Part shown: positions 9,039-17,201 of the stretch, piece by piece | Layout: the number at the start of each line of letters is the position of its first letter | Position numbering within the stretch: the first letter of the stretch is position 1 | Source of the DNA: an uncultured Alphaproteobacteria bacterium | GTDB taxonomy: Bacteria > Pseudomonadota > Alphaproteobacteria > Rhodobacterales > Rhodobacteraceae | NCBI GenBank assembly: GCA_902537215.1 | Contig: CACBAM010000003.1 | Span: forward strand, 1 to 64,000 | DNA length: 64,000 nt | Direction: 5' to 3' | Program-made: the position numbers and the translations under genes | The notes under the pieces: generated by a model | What the model was told of the DNA's origin: nothing | Database searches by the model: none | What the model saw: only the letters and a program-made list of their open reading frames with translations

Positions 9039-10172
9039 TTAGGGCTTCTCATTGATTTCGCTCAATGCTGACTTCCACTTACTTAGCCACCAGCGATATT
9101 GCTGTGGCCATTCCTTGAAATCCCGATTTTGATTTGCAATTTCTCTTGCCTGATTTGTCCAAAACGGATTAAAAAGATGCTGTCTTCCCAAAGCGATCAA
9201 ATCTGCTTTTTCTTCTTGTAAGATGGTATTTGCAAAATCAAAAGTTCTAATCAGCCCCACAGCTTGTGTCTTAATACCTACCTCTTTCTTAATTTTTGCT
9301 GCGAAGGGAACTTGAAAACCAGACTTCCTTTTTTTGCCTGAAGCGGTAGCCCCTTTAGAGGAATTTCCACCTGAAGAGCAGTCGACAACATCTACTCCCT
9401 GTTCCTTTAAAATATGGCAAAAATTAATGCTATCTTCTATAGTCCATCCTCCATCTAATCCATCTTCAGCAGATATTCGAACGAAGAGAGGAACTTTTTC
9501 TCCAATTGTTTCTCTAACTTTTTTAACCACTTCCAAAGGAAAACGCATTCTGTTCTCTATTGACCCTCCATACTCATCATTTCTTGAATTAGATATTGGA
9601 GACAAAAAGCTATGAAGAAGGTATCCATGTGCCATATGGATTTCTATAACCTCAAACCCTGCCTCTATCGACCTCTGAGATGCCTTTACAAATGCATCTC
9701 TAACTTCTTCCAACTCTTTTCTTTCCATTTTTCTCGGCTTTAACCAACCCTCATCTAAAGGCCGATCCACAGGCGCAATAGGTTCCCATATAATATCACC
9801 TCTATCTGTGTCGATCGTTGTTTGCGGACCATTGCCGTGCCACGGTCTTTGCATGCTCGCTTTTTGTCCTGCATGACCTAATTGGATGGCTGGAATTGAC
9901 CCTAATACCTTAATCGATTGAGTAATTTCTCTTAATCCATCTATTTGCTTATCATCCCAAATGCCCAAACATCCATTTGTTATTCGTCCTTGTGCAGTAA
10001 CCCCAGTTGCTTCAAGAAAAATGAGACCCGCTCCACCCATAGCGAGTTGGCCGTAATGTGTTTTATGGTGCGTTTGAATGTAACCGTCTTTAGCCGAATA
10101 CTGGCACATTGGAGACACAACCACACGATTTTTAAGGTTAACATCACGGATCTTTAAATTTTCAAATAGCAT
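9039..10172 (-). CDS. NADH:flavin oxidoreductase, old yellow enzyme (YqjM/NamA type)
   Basis: 377 aa from the ATG at 10172, which has a good ribosome site (GGAGAG, four bases before the start); the frame extends upstream to 10262, but that part lies in the EamA gene. It is an FMN-dependent TIM-barrel ene-reductase acting on activated C=C bonds. Class III features are visible: VVVSPMCQYSAKDG with the flavin-tuning Cys, HxGQLAMGGAGL, QLGHAGQKAS, the HMAHGYLLHSFLSP active-site loop, SNSRNDEYGGSIENR, and VGLIRTFDFA. Physiological substrate unknown. It lies between the EamA gene (29-base gap) and matB (3-base gap). Confidence 0.9.
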   Translation of the reverse strand: MLFENLKIRDVNLKNRVVVSPMCQYSAKDGYIQTHHKTHYGQLAMGGAGLIFLEATGVTAQGRITNGCLGIWDDKQIDGLREITQSIKVLGSIPAIQLGHAGQKASMQRPWHGNGPQTTIDTDRGDIIWEPIAPVDRPLDEGWLKPRKMERKELEEVRDAFVKASQRSIEAGFEVIEIHMAHGYLLHSFLSPISNSRNDEYGGSIENRMRFPLEVVKKVRETIGEKVPLFVRISAEDGLDGGWTIEDSINFCHILKEQGVDVVDCSSGGNSSKGATASGKKRKSGFQVPFAAKIKKEVGIKTQAVGLIRTFDFANTILQEEKADLIALGRQHLFNPFWTNQAREIANQNRDFKEWPQQYRWWLSKWKSALSEINEKP

Positions 10173-10201
10173 TTTCTCTCCATATTTTGGTATAAAATAA
10201 T

Positions 10202-11077
10202 TTATTCTCTTTTTAAGACAACTAATAGTATTCCTGGTGTAATCAAAATTAGGCTCAACCAACCATATATTCCTAAAAGTTCACCGAGTATCAGTAGCCC
10301 TAAAACTGACCCAATTGGTGGGACTGATGACAATATGGCTGATATTGATGCTGATCCAATTTTTTGAGAGGCATAGGTAATAAAAAATATGCCTATAAGA
10401 TTAGGCACAAAACCTTGGTACATCATCTGTAGCACTAAAATTTGGTTTGGTGCTTCTGTTATACCTTTAGGAAGAAAGGCAAAGTAAACTGGGAGATATA
10501 TAATTGCATTTATCACCGATCCGCAAAATAGTAATTGGCTCATAGTAATATTCCATAACCTACTTAAAACGACATAAATAGAAAAAAATATTGCTCCTAT
10601 TATAAAGAATAGATCTCCAATCCAGGCATCCGCAAAACTTAATTCAAGCCCATCATACACGGCGAGACATCCTCCGAACAAAATCGTTGCTGCTCCTAGT
10701 GTTTGTTGGAAAAATATTTTTTGTCTAAGAAGGAAAAATCCAAAAATCAAAGTAAAAAACGGCATAAGTCCATTCATAAATATGCCTCCGTGAGAGGCTG
10801 GTGCGTAAATAAACCCACTAAAAACGCAAAGAATGTAAATTGGTCCAAGTAAAAAAGTAATTACTATTACTCTGAGAAAACTCATGGTTTGCCAGGGTTT
10901 AAAATATAATACAATTGGAAGTGCTATTAATGATGACAGCCCATAACGAAATGCTGCGAAATCAAAAATGGTTAATGTGGAAGAGACGCCAGACCTTGTC
11001 ACCACCAACCAAAATGACCAGATTAAGACAACCGAGATACCAGCAATTAATCCTAAAAAATATTCACTTTTGAGCAT
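10202..11077 (-). CDS. EamA/DMT-family transporter
   Basis: 291 aa from the ATG at 11077; a TTG at 11116 would add 13 polar residues and is less likely. Ten predicted membrane segments form two EamA repeats. The first begins near LGLIAGISVVLIWSFW and the second near ADAWIGDLFFIIGAIFF. A lysine-arginine C-terminus (VVLKRE) is typical. Members export or import small metabolites such as amino acids. It heads the minus-strand operon with the ene-reductase, malonyl-CoA synthetase and YggS genes, so the cargo could be a substrate of those enzymes; this is inference only. Confidence 0.85.
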   Translation of the reverse strand: MLKSEYFLGLIAGISVVLIWSFWLVVTRSGVSSTLTIFDFAAFRYGLSSLIALPIVLYFKPWQTMSFLRVIVITFLLGPIYILCVFSGFIYAPASHGGIFMNGLMPFFTLIFGFFLLRQKIFFQQTLGAATILFGGCLAVYDGLELSFADAWIGDLFFIIGAIFFSIYVVLSRLWNITMSQLLFCGSVINAIIYLPVYFAFLPKGITEAPNQILVLQMMYQGFVPNLIGIFFITYASQKIGSASISAILSSVPPIGSVLGLLILGELLGIYGWLSLILITPGILLVVLKRE

Positions 11078-11131
11078 CTCTGGAAATCTCTCTGACTTTA
11101 CAAATTTTTTATACAAGAAACTTAACGATAG

Positions 11132-11153
11132 GTAAGTGACTCGCTTACTTTTT
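11132..11153 (+). other. Short hairpin with T-run between EamA and liv operon
   Basis: GTAAGTG at 11132-11138 pairs with CGCTTAC at 11142-11148 (one G-U pair) around a three-base loop, and five T follow on the plus strand. It looks like a weak intrinsic terminator, but no plus-strand gene ends just upstream. It could end stray transcription before the liv promoter or be a regulator site for the divergent genes. Confidence 0.3.
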
Positions 11154-11197
11154 GATTAAAAGCAACAAAAAATTATTATTTTAAATAAAAAGCAATT

Positions 11198-11207
11198 TGC
11201 CTATACT
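11198..11207 (+). promoter_or_regulatory. Candidate -10 element of the liv operon
   Basis: TATACT at 11202-11207 matches the sigma-70 -10 consensus at five of six positions, with a TG just upstream. A good -35 is not visible at the right distance. It lies about 60 bases before the binding-protein ATG at 11268, which has a clear ribosome site (GGGAGAAAG). Confidence 0.4.
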
Positions 11208-11267
11208 CTGGTTTTGTAAATAGATTCTTTTTTATTAGAAAGAAGATCAAATTTTTGGGAGAAAGAA

Positions 11268-12443
11268 ATGAAAAAAATTTTTACAACACTCCTAGCTTTA
11301 TGCCTTTTAAATACTGCGTCTTTCTCTGACGTAAAACTAGGTATAATTTTAGGATTCACTGGACCCATTGAAAGTTTAACACCAGATATGGCCGCCGGTG
11401 CTGAACTAGCAATTGACGAAATAAACAAATCTAAACATTTTAGTATGGGAAAAGTCTCTGGGGTTAGAGCCGATTCTACCTGTGTTGACTCGGCTGCTGC
11501 AACTACAGCTGCAGAAAGATTAATTACTTCAGATAAAGTTAATGGGATTATGGGAGCTGACTGCTCAGGCGTTACAACAGCTATTCTTCAACAAGTAGCT
11601 ATGGCTAACGGAATGGTTATGATATCTCCTTCAGCTACTTCCCCTGCTTTATCCACAGTAGAGGATAATGGTCTTTTCTTTAGAACAGCACCATCTGATG
11701 CACGTCAGGGCCAGGTAGTAGCTGATATTTTAAAGGAAAAGGGCTTAACTAATATAGCTATATCCTACGTTAACAATGACTATGGAAAAGGTTTGGCTGC
11801 TAGTATTGAGGAAAACCATAAAGCTGCTGGCGGTACCGTTACAATAAGTGCTCCGCATGAAACTGATAAGGGAGACTATAGCGCTGAAGTTGGCGCTCTA
11901 GCTCAGGCCGGTGGAGACATTTTGGTTGTTGCTGGATACCTAGACCAGGGAGGAAACGGGATAATTCAAGCTTCATTGGACACTGGTGCGTTTGACATTT
12001 TCTTCCTTCCAGATGGTATGATAGGTGAAGGTCTACCAAAAGAAATAGGTTCCGGTCTAAATGGTTCAATTGGAACAGTTCCCGGGACAGATAGCCCAGG
12101 CGCTGCAAAGTTCAGCGATATGGCAACTGCTGCAGGATTTAAGAGTGGGCCGTTTGCAATGGAATCCTATGATGCCGCTGCACTTATGCTTCTTGCAATG
12201 GAGGCTGCAAAGTCCTCAGACAGCCAAGTCTATAAATCAAAAATAATGGACATCGCAAATGCTCCAGGAGAGAAAATATATCCTGGTGAACTCGATAAAG
12301 CTCTCCATTTAATAGAAGATGGAAAGGATATAGACTATGTTGGTGCTTCCGCCGTTGAACTCGTAGGCGGTGGTGAAAGTGCTGGGAATTATGCACAAAT
12401 AGAGGTGCAAAACCAAAAGAATGTTACTGTAGCTTACAGATAA
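11268..12443 (+). CDS. LIV-type ABC transporter substrate-binding protein
   Basis: 391 aa. A signal peptide (MKK, hydrophobic core, cleavage near SFS-DVK at residue 20) sends it to the periplasm. The mature protein is a Leu/Ile/Val-binding-type two-lobed receptor: VKLGIILGFTGPIESL, then the AAGAELAIDEIN helix, IMGADCSGVTTA, MISPSATSPAL, and ISYVNNDYGKG. It starts a five-gene importer operon followed by a homocysteine S-methyltransferase. Family members bind branched-chain amino acids, amides, urea, betaines and others, so the ligand is open. An intercistronic stem-loop directly after its stop probably keeps its expression above that of the membrane parts. Confidence 0.92.
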   Translation: MKKIFTTLLALCLLNTASFSDVKLGIILGFTGPIESLTPDMAAGAELAIDEINKSKHFSMGKVSGVRADSTCVDSAAATTAAERLITSDKVNGIMGADCSGVTTAILQQVAMANGMVMISPSATSPALSTVEDNGLFFRTAPSDARQGQVVADILKEKGLTNIAISYVNNDYGKGLAASIEENHKAAGGTVTISAPHETDKGDYSAEVGALAQAGGDILVVAGYLDQGGNGIIQASLDTGAFDIFFLPDGMIGEGLPKEIGSGLNGSIGTVPGTDSPGAAKFSDMATAAGFKSGPFAMESYDAAALMLLAMEAAKSSDSQVYKSKIMDIANAPGEKIYPGELDKALHLIEDGKDIDYVGASAVELVGGGESAGNYAQIEVQNQKNVTVAYR

Positions 12444-12458
12444 TATTATTGTCAAAGG

Positions 12459-12484
12459 CCCTGGCTTGCTTTTGCTAGCCAGGG
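12459..12484 (+). promoter_or_regulatory. Intercistronic stem-loop holding the livG ribosome site
   Basis: CCCTGGCT (12459-12466) and AGCCAGGG (12477-12484) form a perfect 8-base-pair stem with a 10-base loop. No T-run follows, so it is not a simple terminator. The AGGG of the 3' arm (12481-12484) lies nine bases before the livG ATG at 12494, the right distance for a Shine-Dalgarno sequence. The structure can therefore protect the 3' end of the upstream message and mask translation of the next gene. Confidence 0.65.
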
Positions 12485-12493
12485 TACAAAGTA

Positions 12494-13246
12494 ATGATAA
12501 CTTTAAAAAATATTTCAAAAAGCTTCGGTGGTCTGCAAGCTGTTAGAAACGTGTCTATTGAAATAAAAAAAGGCACGATCACTGGGCTAATAGGTCCCAA
12601 TGGTGCAGGAAAAACAACTCTTTTTAATATAATTGCAGGTTTCTATAAAGCAGATAGCGGTTCAATAGCTCTTGATAATGAAGATATATCGGGTTTGAGA
12701 TCAGATGAACTCTTTGAAAAAGGCTTGCTGAGGACATTTCAAATAGCACATGAGTTTGAGAATCTTACTGTTAGAGAAAACCTGATGATGGTTCCCAGTC
12801 ACCAGACTGGTGAAAATATTGTTAATACTTGGCTTTTTGCAAAAAAAATAAAGCATGAAGAGAAGATAAATTACGAAAGAGCATCTGAAGTTATGGATTT
12901 TCTTGGACTGGATCACCTCCAAAATGAAAAGGCAGGAATTCTATCAGGTGGTCAAAAGAAATTATTGGAGCTCGGAAGGACCATGATGGTGGATGCAAAG
13001 ATAGTACTTCTTGATGAGGTTGGTGCTGGTGTAAATAAAACCCTTTTGAAGAAGATTTCAAAATCTATAGCGCGTCTTAACACAGAAAGAGGTTATACAT
13101 TTTTCATGATTGAGCACGATATTGATTTTATTTCTGAACTTTGTGATCCTATCATTGTAATGACAGAGGGATCTGTTCTAACTAGTGGATCTGCCGAAAA
13201 AATAAAAAATAATGACCAGGTTATTGAAGCATACCTTGGTGTTTAA
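12494..13246 (+). CDS. livG: LIV-type ABC transporter ATP-binding protein (LivG-like)
   Basis: 250 aa cytoplasmic ATPase. Walker A is GPNGAGKTT at 34-42, the signature is LSGGQKK near 151, and Walker B is IVLLDEVGAGV. In this last motif the usual Pro after Asp-Glu is replaced by Val, a small deviation that keeps the catalytic Glu. The H-loop reads MIEHDIDFI, and the C-terminal YLGV ending matches LivG. Translation may depend on opening of the stem-loop just upstream. It pairs with livF to power import through the two permeases. Confidence 0.93.
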   Translation: MITLKNISKSFGGLQAVRNVSIEIKKGTITGLIGPNGAGKTTLFNIIAGFYKADSGSIALDNEDISGLRSDELFEKGLLRTFQIAHEFENLTVRENLMMVPSHQTGENIVNTWLFAKKIKHEEKINYERASEVMDFLGLDHLQNEKAGILSGGQKKLLELGRTMMVDAKIVLLDEVGAGVNKTLLKKISKSIARLNTERGYTFFMIEHDIDFISELCDPIIVMTEGSVLTSGSAEKIKNNDQVIEAYLGV

Positions 13247-13258
13247 AGAGAGATTTTA

Positions 13259-13963
13259 ATGGCGTTTTTAAATGCAACTGAAATGCTAGGAGGTTATGGA
13301 GAAACCACCATTCTAAACAGCTGTACAATATCTGTTAATAAGGGAGAAATTGCAGTTATAGTAGGCCCCAATGGTGCAGGAAAATCTACAGCAATGAGAG
13401 CCATATTTGGAATGTTACGATTAAAAAAGGGTCAAATAATGTTTGACAACCAAGATATAACCAATCTTAAACCACAAGAACGAGTTGGACTTGGCATGGG
13501 CTTTGTTCCACAAACAAATAATGTTTTCAATTCAATGACGGTATTAGAAAATCTCGAGATGGGAGGCTTTTTAAACAATAAAGACATAGATAAAAATATC
13601 CAAGATATTTTCTCTCTTTTCCCAATTCTTCGCGAAAAAAGATCGCAGACACTAAATGAATTATCTGGAGGCCAAAGGCAGCAGGTTGCTGTGGGTAGAG
13701 CATTGATGACGAACCCGAAACTTTTGATGCTAGATGAACCGACAGCTGGTGTATCTCCAATAGTGGTTAAAGAGCTGTTTCAAAAAATAACAGAAATTTC
13801 TTCTAAGGGAATAGCTATATTAATGGTTGAACAAAATGCAAAGCAGGCATTAGCTATTGCTAATAAAGGGTTTGTATTAGTTCAAGGAGAAAATAAATAT
13901 ACAGATAAAGGTTCATCACTTCTAAAAAATAAAGAAGTCAGAAAAGCATTTCTCGGAGGCTAG
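13259..13963 (+). CDS. livF: LIV-type ABC transporter ATP-binding protein (LivF-like)
   Basis: 234 aa, the second ATPase of the importer. Walker A is GPNGAGKST at 36-44, the signature is LSGGQRQQ near 139, Walker B is LLMLDEPTAGVSP, and the H-loop is MVEQNAKQAL. The C-terminus (FLGG) is typical of LivF. It starts 12 bases after livG and its stop is immediately followed by the first permease start, so the genes are translated together. Confidence 0.94.
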   Translation: MAFLNATEMLGGYGETTILNSCTISVNKGEIAVIVGPNGAGKSTAMRAIFGMLRLKKGQIMFDNQDITNLKPQERVGLGMGFVPQTNNVFNSMTVLENLEMGGFLNNKDIDKNIQDIFSLFPILREKRSQTLNELSGGQRQQVAVGRALMTNPKLLMLDEPTAGVSPIVVKELFQKITEISSKGIAILMVEQNAKQALAIANKGFVLVQGENKYTDKGSSLLKNKEVRKAFLGG

Positions 13964-14974
13964 ATGGATTATTTTAACGCTCTCGCACTAATTATTAATT
14001 TCATAGTTATCCCAGGACTTACTTATGGAAGCCAGCTAGCCCTTGGAGCTCTAGGGGTAACTCTAATCTATGCAGTTTTAAGATTCTCAAATTTTGCACA
14101 TGGAGAGCTAATGTCATTTGGGACTATGATATGTATTCTTTTTACTTGGCTAGGTCAAAGCTACGGTTTTTCATTTTCGTTTTTACCAACTGCGCTTTTG
14201 TTTGTTCCAATAGCAGTAATCTTTTGTGTGTTGTATTGCATTGTTATCGAAAAGTTTGTCTTTTCTTTTTATCGCAAACAAAAAGCTGATCCAATAATAA
14301 CACTAATTGCATCAATAGGAGTTATGTTTCTAACTGCTGGTCTAATTAGATTCATAATAGGGCCAGGTGACCAATCTTTTAATGATGGAGTCCGTTTTAT
14401 TTTTTCGGTCAGAGATTTTAAAAATTTTACTGGATTAGAGCAGGGTTTTGGGTTGAAAACCACTCAAGCTCTTACCATTGGAATTACACTTTTTCTAAGT
14501 ATTTCTCTTTTTTGGTTTCTTAATTCAACCAAAACTGGAAAATCAATGAGAGCTTTTTCAGATAATGAGGAATTGGCTCTTTTATCTGGAATAGACCCAA
14601 ATAAGGTGGTTTTAGTGACCTGGATTATAGCTGGATCTCTTGCAACTTTTGCAGGAGTTTTATATGGGCTGGATAAGATTTATAAGCCTTTCATATTTTT
14701 ACAAATGCTTCTTCCCATTTTCTCAGCCGCGATTCTAGGTGGAGTTGGAAATCCGATTGGAGCATTTATCGGAGGTTACATAATAGCACTATCGGAATTA
14801 ATTGTTACTTTTGCATACAAACGAGTGCTGGGGTATATTCTTCCAGAAAATCTTGCTCCTGATAGTATGATGCAATTTTTAGCTACTGATTATAAATACG
14901 CTGTATCGTTCATTATATTGGTAATAGTTTTGATTATTAAGCCAACAGGTATTTTTAGTGGGAAAACGATATGA
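13964..14974 (+). CDS. livH: LIV-type ABC transporter permease (LivH-like)
   Basis: 336-aa inner-membrane protein with about eight hydrophobic segments. Family motifs: LGALGVTLIYAVLRFSNFAHGE near the N-terminus, IASIGVMFLTAGLIR in the middle, and a cytoplasmic coupling loop with MRAFSDNEELALLSGID. The C-terminal AAILGGVGNPIGAFIGGY repeat is also typical. It begins directly after the livF stop and overlaps livM by four bases (ATGA). Confidence 0.93.
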   Translation: MDYFNALALIINFIVIPGLTYGSQLALGALGVTLIYAVLRFSNFAHGELMSFGTMICILFTWLGQSYGFSFSFLPTALLFVPIAVIFCVLYCIVIEKFVFSFYRKQKADPIITLIASIGVMFLTAGLIRFIIGPGDQSFNDGVRFIFSVRDFKNFTGLEQGFGLKTTQALTIGITLFLSISLFWFLNSTKTGKSMRAFSDNEELALLSGIDPNKVVLVTWIIAGSLATFAGVLYGLDKIYKPFIFLQMLLPIFSAAILGGVGNPIGAFIGGYIIALSELIVTFAYKRVLGYILPENLAPDSMMQFLATDYKYAVSFIILVIVLIIKPTGIFSGKTI

Positions 14975-16281
14975 ACTATTGGAACAGAAGATTTACGGTA
15001 TTTTCAATATTCTTTGCTGCCCTTTTTATAGTTGGATTTTTTCAGAGCTGGAACGTCGCTTTTGCGATCTTTAACATTTGCATAATATCAGCAATCATGG
15101 CTTTGGGCGTAAATATTCAAGTTGGCTACGCTGGGATTTTCAATGCAGGGATTATGGGTTTCGCAGCTATAGGAGGGCTTGCAGCAGTACTGATATCTCA
15201 CCCTCCAGTTACGGAAACAATATCCATAGGTGGATTTTCAATACTATTGTGCGGATTGATTATTGGACTTGTTGTCACTATCTGCATCTTACTGAACACG
15301 AGAATCCTCTTGTCTAAAATAACTCGAAGGCTATTAATTTCCCTCACAATCATAATAGGCTTATTTTTCATAAATTTCATTGGCTCTCCCGCGGTAGAAC
15401 AAATTGAATCCTTTGAACCGGCTGCAACTGGTTTTCTAGGGGGCTTCGGCATGCCAATAATATTTTCATGGATCATTGGAGCAATTGCAGCAGGATTTGT
15501 TGCTTGGCTTATCGGGAAAATAACTCTTGGTCTTCGAAGTGATTATCTAGCAATTGCCACCTTGGGTATTGCAGAAACCATTATCTATGTTCTAAAAAAT
15601 GAAGACTGGTTAACTAGAGGAGTAAAAAATGTAAATGCTTTGCCTCGACCGGTGCCTTATGAGTTAAGCCTTCAAGAAAGTAAATGGTTTATAGAATTTT
15701 GTGAAAGATACCAGTTTCCACTCGTTGAAACATCATCAATAATTGTAAAACTTTGCTATTCATCTTTATTCTTAACTGTATTAATTGTCCTTTTCTCTCT
15801 ATTTGAAATTGCTCTTAAATCTCCTTGGGGTCGAATGATGCGCGCTATTAGAGATAATGAGGTATCAGCACGAGCGATGGGCAAAAATATAAAGGCAAGG
15901 CATATTGAAATCTTTATACTAGGTTCTGCTGTAGTAGGTCTGGCTGGCGCTATGCTAACAACTCTTGAAGGTCAGTTTACTCCTATAGCATATCAGCCGT
16001 TAAGATTCACTTTTACAGTTTGGGTTATGGTTATTATCGGTGGAACGGGAAACAACTACGGTTCGATTATTGGTGGATTTCTTGTCTGGTTCCTATGGGT
16101 TGAGGCAGAACCTCTTGGCCTATTTATAGTTGAGTTTGTAACAAGTCCTTTAAATGAGACCAACTCTTTGCGAGTGCATCTTATAAACAATGCTGCTCAT
16201 ATGAGGTATATAATGATGGGTCTTCTTCTTCTTTTGGTTTTAAGGTTTTCGCCTAAAGGTATTTTTCCAGAAGGCAAATAA
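14971..16281 (+). CDS. livM: LIV-type ABC transporter permease (LivM-like)
   Basis: 436 aa with ten or so membrane segments. It carries GVNIQVGYAGIFNAGIMGFAAIG, the DYLAIATLGIAE segment, the coupling helix MMRAIRDNEVSARAMGKN and the C-terminal VMVIIGGTGNNYGSIIGGF. It is at the long end for LivM because of an extra hydrophobic pair around residues 85-150 and a loop near 225-255. The four-base overlap with livH and the 11-base gap to the methyltransferase support one operon. Confidence 0.93.
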   Translation: MNYWNRRFTVFSIFFAALFIVGFFQSWNVAFAIFNICIISAIMALGVNIQVGYAGIFNAGIMGFAAIGGLAAVLISHPPVTETISIGGFSILLCGLIIGLVVTICILLNTRILLSKITRRLLISLTIIIGLFFINFIGSPAVEQIESFEPAATGFLGGFGMPIIFSWIIGAIAAGFVAWLIGKITLGLRSDYLAIATLGIAETIIYVLKNEDWLTRGVKNVNALPRPVPYELSLQESKWFIEFCERYQFPLVETSSIIVKLCYSSLFLTVLIVLFSLFEIALKSPWGRMMRAIRDNEVSARAMGKNIKARHIEIFILGSAVVGLAGAMLTTLEGQFTPIAYQPLRFTFTVWVMVIIGGTGNNYGSIIGGFLVWFLWVEAEPLGLFIVEFVTSPLNETNSLRVHLINNAAHMRYIMMGLLLLLVLRFSPKGIFPEGK

Positions 16282-16292
16282 GAGGATATTAA

Positions 16293-17201
16293 ATGCAAAA
16301 AAAAATTATACTTCTTGATGGTGGAATGGGACAAGAACTTATAAAAAATTCGAAGTCAGACCCTCATCCGCTTTGGTCAACATACGTTATGTTAAAAGAG
16401 CCTGAACTAGTAAAAAAAGCACATATAGATTTTATTGAAGCTGGGGCTAGAATTGTTACACTCAATACATATTCGACAACACCAGAGAGATTAGAGACTA
16501 ACAATCTATCAGATAAGTTTAGTTTTTTTCATAAAAAAGCTATTGATTTAGCAAGAGAGGCAATTGATTACGCACAAAAAGATGTACTCATAGCAGGGTG
16601 TCTCCCTCCGCTAGTATGGAGTTATCGACCTGATAAAGCGCCTGATTTTGAAAGATGCGTTGAATTGTATTTACAAATAGTTAGGGAGCAAGAAAATTTC
16701 GTTGATCTTTTTATTTGTGAAACAATGGCTTCTATAAAGGAAGCCAAAGCGGCTGTGATGGCTGCCAAAACTAGTGGAAAAACAATTTGGTGTGGCCTAA
16801 CATTGGAAGATAATGAAAATTGTGAATTAAGGTCAGGTGAAAAACTAATTGATTGTGTGAACGAGTTGCAATCTCTTGGACAACAGGAAATTGTTCTTAA
16901 TTGCTCATTTCCTGAAGTTATAGATAAAGGAATGACAATTCTTAGTCAAAACTCAAAATTCTTTGGAGGTTATGGTAATGGTTTCACATCAATAGAACCC
17001 TTAAAAACAGCTAGCAACGTCTCCGTGTTGTCAGCTAGAACAGATTTAGGTCCTAAAGAATACTCTAATCACGCTTTAAACTGGGCAAACCAAGGAGCGG
17101 CTGTTGTTGGAGGTTGTTGTGAGATTGGGCCAAGCCACATAAAATATTTACATGATAGATTAATCGAAAACGACTTTCGGATCGTTACTTCCTTAAGCTG
17201 A
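16293..17201 (+). CDS. Homocysteine S-methyltransferase family protein
   Basis: 302-aa cobalamin-independent methyltransferase of the BHMT/MmuM type. It has the N-terminal LLDGGMGQEL. The three zinc-binding cysteines are at 204 (LNCSF) and 275-276 (VGGCCEIG). The family transfers a methyl group from a betaine, S-methylmethionine or another sulfonium donor to homocysteine, forming methionine. The GNG and PLKTASNV part between the zinc cysteines is divergent from E. coli MmuM, so the donor is uncertain. Placement as the sixth gene of the LIV-type operon suggests that the imported compound is its methyl donor. The 3' end overlaps glpK on the other strand. Confidence 0.85.
   Translation: MQKKIILLDGGMGQELIKNSKSDPHPLWSTYVMLKEPELVKKAHIDFIEAGARIVTLNTYSTTPERLETNNLSDKFSFFHKKAIDLAREAIDYAQKDVLIAGCLPPLVWSYRPDKAPDFERCVELYLQIVREQENFVDLFICETMASIKEAKAAVMAAKTSGKTIWCGLTLEDNENCELRSGEKLIDCVNELQSLGQQEIVLNCSFPEVIDKGMTILSQNSKFFGGYGNGFTSIEPLKTASNVSVLSARTDLGPKEYSNHALNWANQGAAVVGGCCEIGPSHIKYLHDRLIENDFRIVTSLS

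Noticed and set aside
10172-10262. N-terminal extension of the ene-reductase
   Set aside because: It overlaps the EamA gene end, lacks a ribosome site, and the ATG at 10172 has one plus the family N-terminus.
11839-12396. Several frames of 60-90 codons antisense or shifted inside the binding-protein gene
   Set aside because: They are rich in Leu, Gln and His and overlap a clear conserved gene; they are by-products of its codon pattern.
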